Source: Erysipelotrichales bacterium
GTDB taxonomy: Bacteria; Bacillota_I; Bacilli_A; Erysipelotrichales; Erysipelotrichaceae
NCBI GenBank assembly: GCA_910575705.1
Contig: CAJTFG010000002.1
Span: forward strand, 62,001 to 126,000
Direction of reading: 5' to 3'
DNA: 64,000 bases
Under the pieces are notes generated by a model. The model saw only the letters and a list, made by a program, of their open reading frames with translations, was not told where the DNA came from and searched no databases. This document shows, piece by piece, positions 63,225 through 64,000 of this stretch (positions are counted from its first letter, which is position 1; each line of letters opens with the position of its first letter). The translations under genes and the position numbers were made by a program.

Positions 63225-64000
63225 ATGAACTTCGTTTTTATATCACCGCAGTTTCCGAAGACGTACTGGAATTTCTGTGATCGTTTAAAGCAGCGCGGTG
63301 TGAATGTCATCGGGGTTGGCGATACGCCTTATGAGCAGCTGGATGACTGTGTAAAAAGATCTTTGAACGAGTATTTCAAAGTAGATGATATGAAGGATTA
63401 TGAGGAGATGTTGCGCTGTTTTGGGTTGATAACGTTTAAGCATGGGAAGATTGACTGGATCGAATCCAACAATGAATTCTGGTTGCAGCAGGATGCTCGG
63501 TTAAGGACGGATTTTCATGTCACGACTGGTATTCAAAGTGAGGGCGTAGTAGAGATCAAAAGCAAGAGTGCCATGAAAAAGCACTATGCGCAAGCAGGGG
63601 TTCCTACAGCTCGTTATCATATGGTATCTACATTGGAAGCAGGATATTCCTTTATTGATGAAGTCGGTTATCCGGTGATTGTGAAACCGGATATCGGTGT
63701 TGGCGCAGAAGCGACGTTTAAGCTGAAGAACGATAAGGATATGAGAGATTTTTACGCAAACCTTCCCGCTATTCCATATATTATGGAAGAATTTATTCCT
63801 GGGATGATCATTTCTTATGACGGTATCACCGATTCCCGTAAGGAGATTTTGTTTGAGACGAGTCATGTCTTTCCAACGCCTATCATGGATATCGTGAATA
63901 CGAGGGATCACCTTTCGTATTACAGTATGATTGAAATTGATGAGGATATTCGGGATGCGGGACGACGAGTAGTAGAAGCGTTTTCTACGCAGAGCCGCTT
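63225..64000 (+). CDS. ATP-grasp carboxylate-amine ligase-like protein, 3'-truncated by the window
   Basis: An open frame starting ATG 63225 behind AAGGGGATGA runs past the window end (259 codons seen). It begins NFVFISPQFPKTYWNFCDRL (PreATP-grasp fold), then KSKSAMKKHYAQAGVPTARY and VGYPVIVKPDIGVGAEAT, the ATP-grasp lysine and glycine loop, followed by IMEEFIPGMIISYDGI. The substrate is unknown; family members ligate amino acids or peptides to carboxylates. Confidence 0.85.
   Translation, partial: MNFVFISPQFPKTYWNFCDRLKQRGVNVIGVGDTPYEQLDDCVKRSLNEYFKVDDMKDYEEMLRCFGLITFKHGKIDWIESNNEFWLQQDARLRTDFHVTTGIQSEGVVEIKSKSAMKKHYAQAGVPTARYHMVSTLEAGYSFIDEVGYPVIVKPDIGVGAEATFKLKNDKDMRDFYANLPAIPYIMEEFIPGMIISYDGITDSRKEILFETSHVFPTPIMDIVNTRDHLSYYSMIEIDEDIRDAGRRVVEAFSTQSR

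Overview
The window is a 64 kb chromosomal segment of a low-to-moderate GC Gram-positive bacterium. A PolC-type replicative polymerase, T-box and PyrR-type leaders, Asp23/FakA, heterodimeric ABC exporters, DivIB and lipobox lipoproteins all point to Bacillota. Gene content and operator style (Mollicutes-like MraZ boxes, compact dcw blocks) make the class Erysipelotrichia a plausible guess, but this is inference. Most genes are intact housekeeping genes. No rRNA, tRNA or CRISPR array was recognised.

Layout. 0-1.3 kb: 3' part of pyruvate kinase. 1.3-2.5 kb: three start-less coding cassettes, each followed by a two-stem inverted-repeat structure. 2.5-10.7 kb: recG, rnc, a Na+/Ca2+ exchanger, polC. 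11.1-15 kb: mraZ-rsmH-ftsL-ftsI (first half of a split division/cell-wall cluster), with four MraZ boxes at the promoter. 15-17.2 kb: a decayed DUF3788 gene, manA (minus), deoC. 17.4-25.8 kb: pyrimidine operon pyrB-carA-carB-pyrK-pyrD-pyrF-pyrE behind a PyrR-type attenuator; pyrC and pyrR are not present. 25.8-39.6 kb: transport and regulation, comprising a C45 acyltransferase-like hydrolase with an AraC/GyrI regulator, MarR plus a heterodimeric ABC exporter, TetR plus an ABC-2 exporter, a GNAT enzyme, a second ABC-2 system, and an SdpI/SdpR pair. 39.8-45.8 kb: ftsW-murG-murB-divIB (second half of the split cluster), then asp23-fakA. 45.8-46.6 kb: gene remnants. 46.6-49.3 kb: metal-responsive ArsR/CadC regulator, a stand-alone HMA metallochaperone and a P1B-type ATPase, with two identically built operators. 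49.4-52.6 kb: lemA, a DUF2207 membrane protein, a serine recombinase (minus). 52.8-56.5 kb: T-box-thrS, and a substrate-binding lipoprotein and permease of an SsuAC/ThiXY-like importer that lacks its ATPase. 56.6-57.4 kb: two more cassettes of the same family. 57.6-64 kb: FMN riboswitch-ribU, a small zinc-ribbon membrane protein, an AT-rich VanZ gene, typA/bipA, a polysaccharide-deacetylase lipoprotein and a truncated ATP-grasp gene.

Most noteworthy is the dispersed cassette family at 1.37-2.46 kb and 56.61-57.43 kb. Each of five members has an open frame with no evident start, a conserved entry motif (S/G-T-I-S), a hypervariable core of roughly 70-90 residues and a conserved exit motif Q-R-P-A-L. 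A roughly 56 nt structure follows, with an outer 7 bp stem and an inner 7-9 bp stem. The stems are maintained by compensatory substitutions between members (four fully compensated pairs in the third cassette). This looks like a store of silent, exchangeable C-terminal gene segments with a folded nucleic-acid element at the 3' border. No recipient gene is visible in the window, and the exchange mechanism is unknown; a serine recombinase sits 4 kb from the second cluster.
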